Assembly: GCA_036732565.1 (NCBI GenBank)
Contig: DAINCF010000320.1
Span: forward strand, 1 to 8,213
Length of the DNA: 8,213 nt
Source of the DNA: JAIVJN01 sp036732565
GTDB taxonomy: Bacteria > Acidobacteriota > Vicinamibacteria > Vicinamibacterales > UBA2999
Direction of reading: 5' to 3'
The position numbers were made by a program, and so were the translations under genes. Positions 6,541-8,213 of the stretch are shown piece after piece. The notes under the pieces were generated by a model. That model made no database searches. It saw only the letters and a list, made by a program, of their open reading frames with translations, and was not told the origin of the DNA. The stretch's first letter is position 1. Each line of letters opens with the position of its first letter.

Positions 6541-6610
6541 GGTGGGTACCTCGGTTGTCGAGGGGAGCTGAAGCGCCTCGGCGCGGCGCTCCCTGGTACC
6601 CTATGCGTAG
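6531..6610 (-). promoter_or_regulatory. Leader inverted repeat able to mask the start codon of S74 copy 1
   Basis: Read on the - strand, the upstream arm CTACGCATAGGGTACC (6595-6610) can pair with the segment at 6531-6550 that holds part of the GAGG site, the ATG and codons 2-4. About 15 base pairs form in three blocks (CTAC, GCAT, GGGTACC) separated by small bulges; the CAT of the upstream arm pairs with the ATG. A second hairpin (GGGAGC with GCTCCC, - strand, 6563-6593) sits inside the loop. The GAGG can alternatively pair with CCTC only five to seven nt upstream. GGTACC is self-complementary, so only the flanking bases prove an inverted arrangement. No promoter was located, so transcription of the upstream arm is assumed. 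Confidence 0.5.
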
Positions 6611-6684
6611 AGACTGCTTCGGAACCGCCCCGCTCGATCCTGCTGCGTGACCGCAACCTCAGCAGAACGGGCGAGCAGCTCCCA
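6541..6684 (-). repeat. Conserved S74-family leader block (copy 1)
   Basis: These 144 nt upstream of the first S74 gene match 7846-7986 upstream of the second almost throughout, with only scattered substitutions and a few small indels. The match stops 21 nt before the stop codon of the next gene upstream, so each gene carries its own copy of the leader. Confidence 0.85.
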
Positions 6685-6705
6685 GGAGTCCCCACTCTGC
6701 ATCGT

Positions 6706-7845
6706 TCACGGCTTGCGCAACATCGCAGCTTCGATCGCCGCGATCCGCTGTTCGACGGCGGCGTTTTGCGCTTTCAACCGGTCGTTCTCCGCTTTCAGCT
6801 CCTTGATCGCCTGAATCGCGTATAAAGGAAGGCGGCTATAGCTCACCGCCTTGGCGCCATCCGTGTCCTCGACCACCAACTCCGGCATCACCTGTTCCAC
6901 ATCCTGGGCGATGAGCCCGACCGATTCGCCCGCGGTGAACTGTCGCTCCGGGAACGCCTCCCGGCGCCACGAGTAGCGGACCGGCTGCAGGCTGGCGACA
7001 CGATCGAGCATCTCGGGAAACGCGCGGACGTCGCGCTTGAAGCGTCGATCGGACACGCAGGCGACATCCCCGTCCTCTTCGTACACACACGATCCGATGC
7101 GCGCCGCACCGTTCACATGCAGGCGACTCAGCGGGTTGTCGGTGCCGATGCCGACGTCGCCATCGTGATCGATGGTCATCTTGACCGAGTTCGACGTGGC
7201 GTCGTTGTTCGTCGTCGCGAACTGGATTTGCATGCCCCTCGCCGTCGGCGTCCAGTTCTGTGTCGCTCGAAACCAAATTCGTCCGCCCGGCTCGAACTCG
7301 CTACCGGTATGCCCCATCGCGTTCAAGGACGCGACGATCTGTGTTGTGCCCACCGCTGCGGGGGCCCCGATGGTGCCCCCCGATCGGAAGCCCGCGAACG
7401 TCGCCGTGCCGCTGTAGGCCGTCGACGTGACGGAGCCGCCAAACCGCGGCAACGGATCGCCGCCGGTCGAGGCGCCGAACGCAAACGTGCCCTCGAGATA
7501 GTAGGGCCCGCGCCACCGGCCGCTGGCCGATGGCAGGAAGACGGTCGCATCGAGATGCCAGGCGTCCCCTTCGAGCGGGGTGACCAGCGTCAGCCCGAGG
7601 CCGATGGTTCCGTCAGGATTCACGACCGCGACGCCGACCGCCGGCGCCCGCGTGGCCGCGCCACAGCGATCGTCCCAGCCCTCGAGCGCGAACGTGCTTC
7701 CCTGTTGCGTGACGTTGAGGGTGATGACGTTGCAGTAGGGTTGAAGCTGCCACGAGAACGCGCCGATGAACTGGGCCGACACCGTCGAGGTGCCGAGCGC
7801 GACCATCGCGATCGCCACGCCGAATCGAGAAAGAGCTACGCGCAT
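6706..7845 (-). CDS. Secreted tail-fibre-like protein with S74 intramolecular chaperone domain (tandem copy 2)
   Basis: The 379-residue protein starts at the MRVALSRFG methionine. The frame stays open for 38 more codons to 7959, but that extension has no signal-peptide character and overlaps the conserved leader, whereas ATG 7845 has GAGG seven nt upstream (7853-7856) and aligns exactly with copy 1. The layout is the same: signal peptide cleaved after VSA (24), conserved N-terminal module with C38 and C61, divergent core (about 130-212), stalk TIDHDGDVGIGT, C253 and C263, S74 motif SDRRFK (S265, K270), and a coiled-coil C-terminus (about 342-376). The first 50 residues differ from copy 1 at only about six positions, while the core is barely alignable. 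An auto-processed trimeric secreted fibre is inferred from the family; its partner is unknown. Confidence 0.85.
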   Translation of the reverse strand: MRVALSRFGVAIAMVALGTSTVSAQFIGAFSWQLQPYCNVITLNVTQQGSTFALEGWDDRCGAATRAPAVGVAVVNPDGTIGLGLTLVTPLEGDAWHLDATVFLPSASGRWRGPYYLEGTFAFGASTGGDPLPRFGGSVTSTAYSGTATFAGFRSGGTIGAPAAVGTTQIVASLNAMGHTGSEFEPGGRIWFRATQNWTPTARGMQIQFATTNNDATSNSVKMTIDHDGDVGIGTDNPLSRLHVNGAARIGSCVYEEDGDVACVSDRRFKRDVRAFPEMLDRVASLQPVRYSWRREAFPERQFTAGESVGLIAQDVEQVMPELVVEDTDGAKAVSYSRLPLYAIQAIKELKAENDRLKAQNAAVEQRIAAIEAAMLRKP

Positions 7846-7914
7846 GTGGGTACCTCGGTTGTTGAGGGGAGCCGAAACGCCTCGGCGCGGCGCTCCCTGG
7901 TACCCTATGCGTAG
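7836..7914 (-). promoter_or_regulatory. Leader inverted repeat able to mask the start codon of S74 copy 2
   Basis: The upstream arm at 7899-7914 is identical to that of copy 1 and is complementary to 7836-7854, which contains part of the GAGG site, the ATG and codons 2-4. The start-side arm differs from copy 1 by one missing base between GGTACCC and the ATG, which only changes the size of a bulge. The nested GGGAGC/GCTCCC hairpin (7867-7897) is also kept. Confidence 0.5.
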
Positions 7915-7986
7915 AAGCTGCCTCGGACCCGCCCCGCCCGACCCTGTGTGTGGCCGCAACCTCAGCAGCCGGGCGAGCAGCTCCCA
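7846..7986 (-). repeat. Conserved S74-family leader block (copy 2)
   Basis: These 141 nt correspond to 6541-6684. They run from the ATG of copy 2 to 16 nt before the stop of copy 3. No clear -35/-10 pair could be found inside the block. Confidence 0.85.
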
Positions 7987-8002
7987 TCGAGAGGACGGCT
8001 CC

Positions 8003-8213
8003 TCACCGTCTAGTCTGCATCAGCGCTTCGAGGGTCGCCAACCGGCGCTCGAGCGCGTCGTTCTTCTCCTTCAGTTCCTTGATCGCCTGGATCGCCAGCA
8101 GCGGCAGTTTGGCGTAGTCGACGGTGCGATAGCCGTCCTCGTCGCTCGAGACGAGATCCGGCAGCACCTCGACGACGTCTTGGGCGACCAAGCCGTAGGC
8201 CTGCTGGGATCCA
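8003..8213 (-). CDS. S74 intramolecular chaperone domain protein, C-terminal part (tandem copy 3, cut by window edge)
   Basis: The - strand frame is open from the right edge to TGA at 8003-8005. It reads GSQQAYGLVAQDVVEVLPDLV, then GYRTVDYAKLPLLAIQAIKELKEKNDALERRLATLEALMQTRR. This aligns with the end of the S74 domain and the coiled coil of the other two copies. The SDxRxK motif and the rest of the gene lie beyond the window. A TTG at 8191 is not a start, because family similarity continues upstream of it. The 34 bases at 8077-8110 are identical to 5487-5520 in copy 1, so copies 1 and 3 look closer to each other here than to copy 2. Confidence 0.85.
   Translation of the reverse strand, partial: GSQQAYGLVAQDVVEVLPDLVSSDEDGYRTVDYAKLPLLAIQAIKELKEKNDALERRLATLEALMQTRR

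Larger units (their letters stand above)
5395..8213 (-). repeat. Tandem array of leader-plus-S74-gene cassettes
   Basis: Two complete units and the end of a third lie head to tail on the - strand; the start codons of the complete units are 1305 bp apart. Leader, signal peptide and N-terminal module are most conserved, the S74 domain is conserved, and the middle is divergent. The array continues beyond the right edge and ends on the left before the REP-like palindrome and M14 gene. Confidence 0.8.

Noticed and set aside
5290..6825. 511-codon open frame on the + strand
   Set aside because: It is antisense to S74 copy 1 and its leader, and its low-complexity Arg/Gly-rich sequence matches no family. 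The equivalent antisense frame at 7117-7914 opposite copy 2 is rejected for the same reason.
7846..7959. N-terminal extension of S74 copy 2 by 38 codons
   Set aside because: It would bury the signal peptide and overlap the conserved non-coding leader, and copy 1 has no such extension. ATG 7845 has its own GAGG.
7991..8004. GAGGA-CGGC-TCCTC hairpin at the end of S74 copy 3
   Set aside because: The stem has only five pairs, overlaps the stop codon and lacks a T-tract, so it is not a credible terminator.
5395..8213. Prophage tail-fibre module
   Set aside because: The S74 domain is phage-like, but the complete copies have Sec signal peptides and tandem paralogues, and no phage structural, lysis or integrase gene lies in the window.
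1..8213. CRISPR array, tRNA or rRNA genes, insertion sequence
   Set aside because: No regularly spaced short repeats, no cloverleaf or rRNA-like stretch and no transposase were recognised by eye on either strand.

Overview
The window is GC-rich and reads like an accessory stretch of a chromosome from an environmental bacterium, most likely Acidobacteriota (Vicinamibacteria-like). That placement is inferred from gene families, not from a marker gene. The families are a very large secreted M14 metallopeptidase with a C-terminal amidotransferase-like part, the tail of a sortilin/BNR-repeat protein, a fibronectin type III fragment with the 'YVLEAGSAPG'-type signature, and tandem secreted S74 (intramolecular chaperone) proteins.

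Left part (1-909, + strand): this looks eroded. The C-terminal helical part of a BNR/sortilin-like protein is cut off by the window edge and carries an in-frame amber codon. A perfect 28-bp REP-like palindrome follows, then a start-less fibronectin type III remnant. Middle (925-5267, - strand): an AAA_14/DUF4143 ATPase has its own AT-rich, operator-like promoter. Upstream of it on the same strand lies a 987-residue exported M14 carboxypeptidase-like protein with a perfect Shine-Dalgarno sequence. A second REP-like palindrome sits just upstream of that gene.

Right part (5395-8213, - strand): a tandem array of three paralogous secreted proteins, the third cut by the right edge. The two complete copies have a signal peptide, a conserved N-terminal module, a divergent core, a beta-structured stalk, an S74 auto-cleaving chaperone domain with the SDxRxK motif, and a C-terminal coiled coil. 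Each complete copy is preceded by a nearly identical leader of about 140 nt, so the repeating unit is leader plus gene with a start-to-start spacing of 1305 bp.

The most unusual signal is in these leaders. An upstream arm is complementary to the segment holding the Shine-Dalgarno sequence, the AUG and codons 2-4, with a GC-rich hairpin between the arms. If transcribed, this could hide the translation start of every family member. All genes from 925 rightwards lie on the - strand, but the gaps (127-165 bp), the ATPase's own promoter and the repeated leaders argue for several transcription units rather than one operon.
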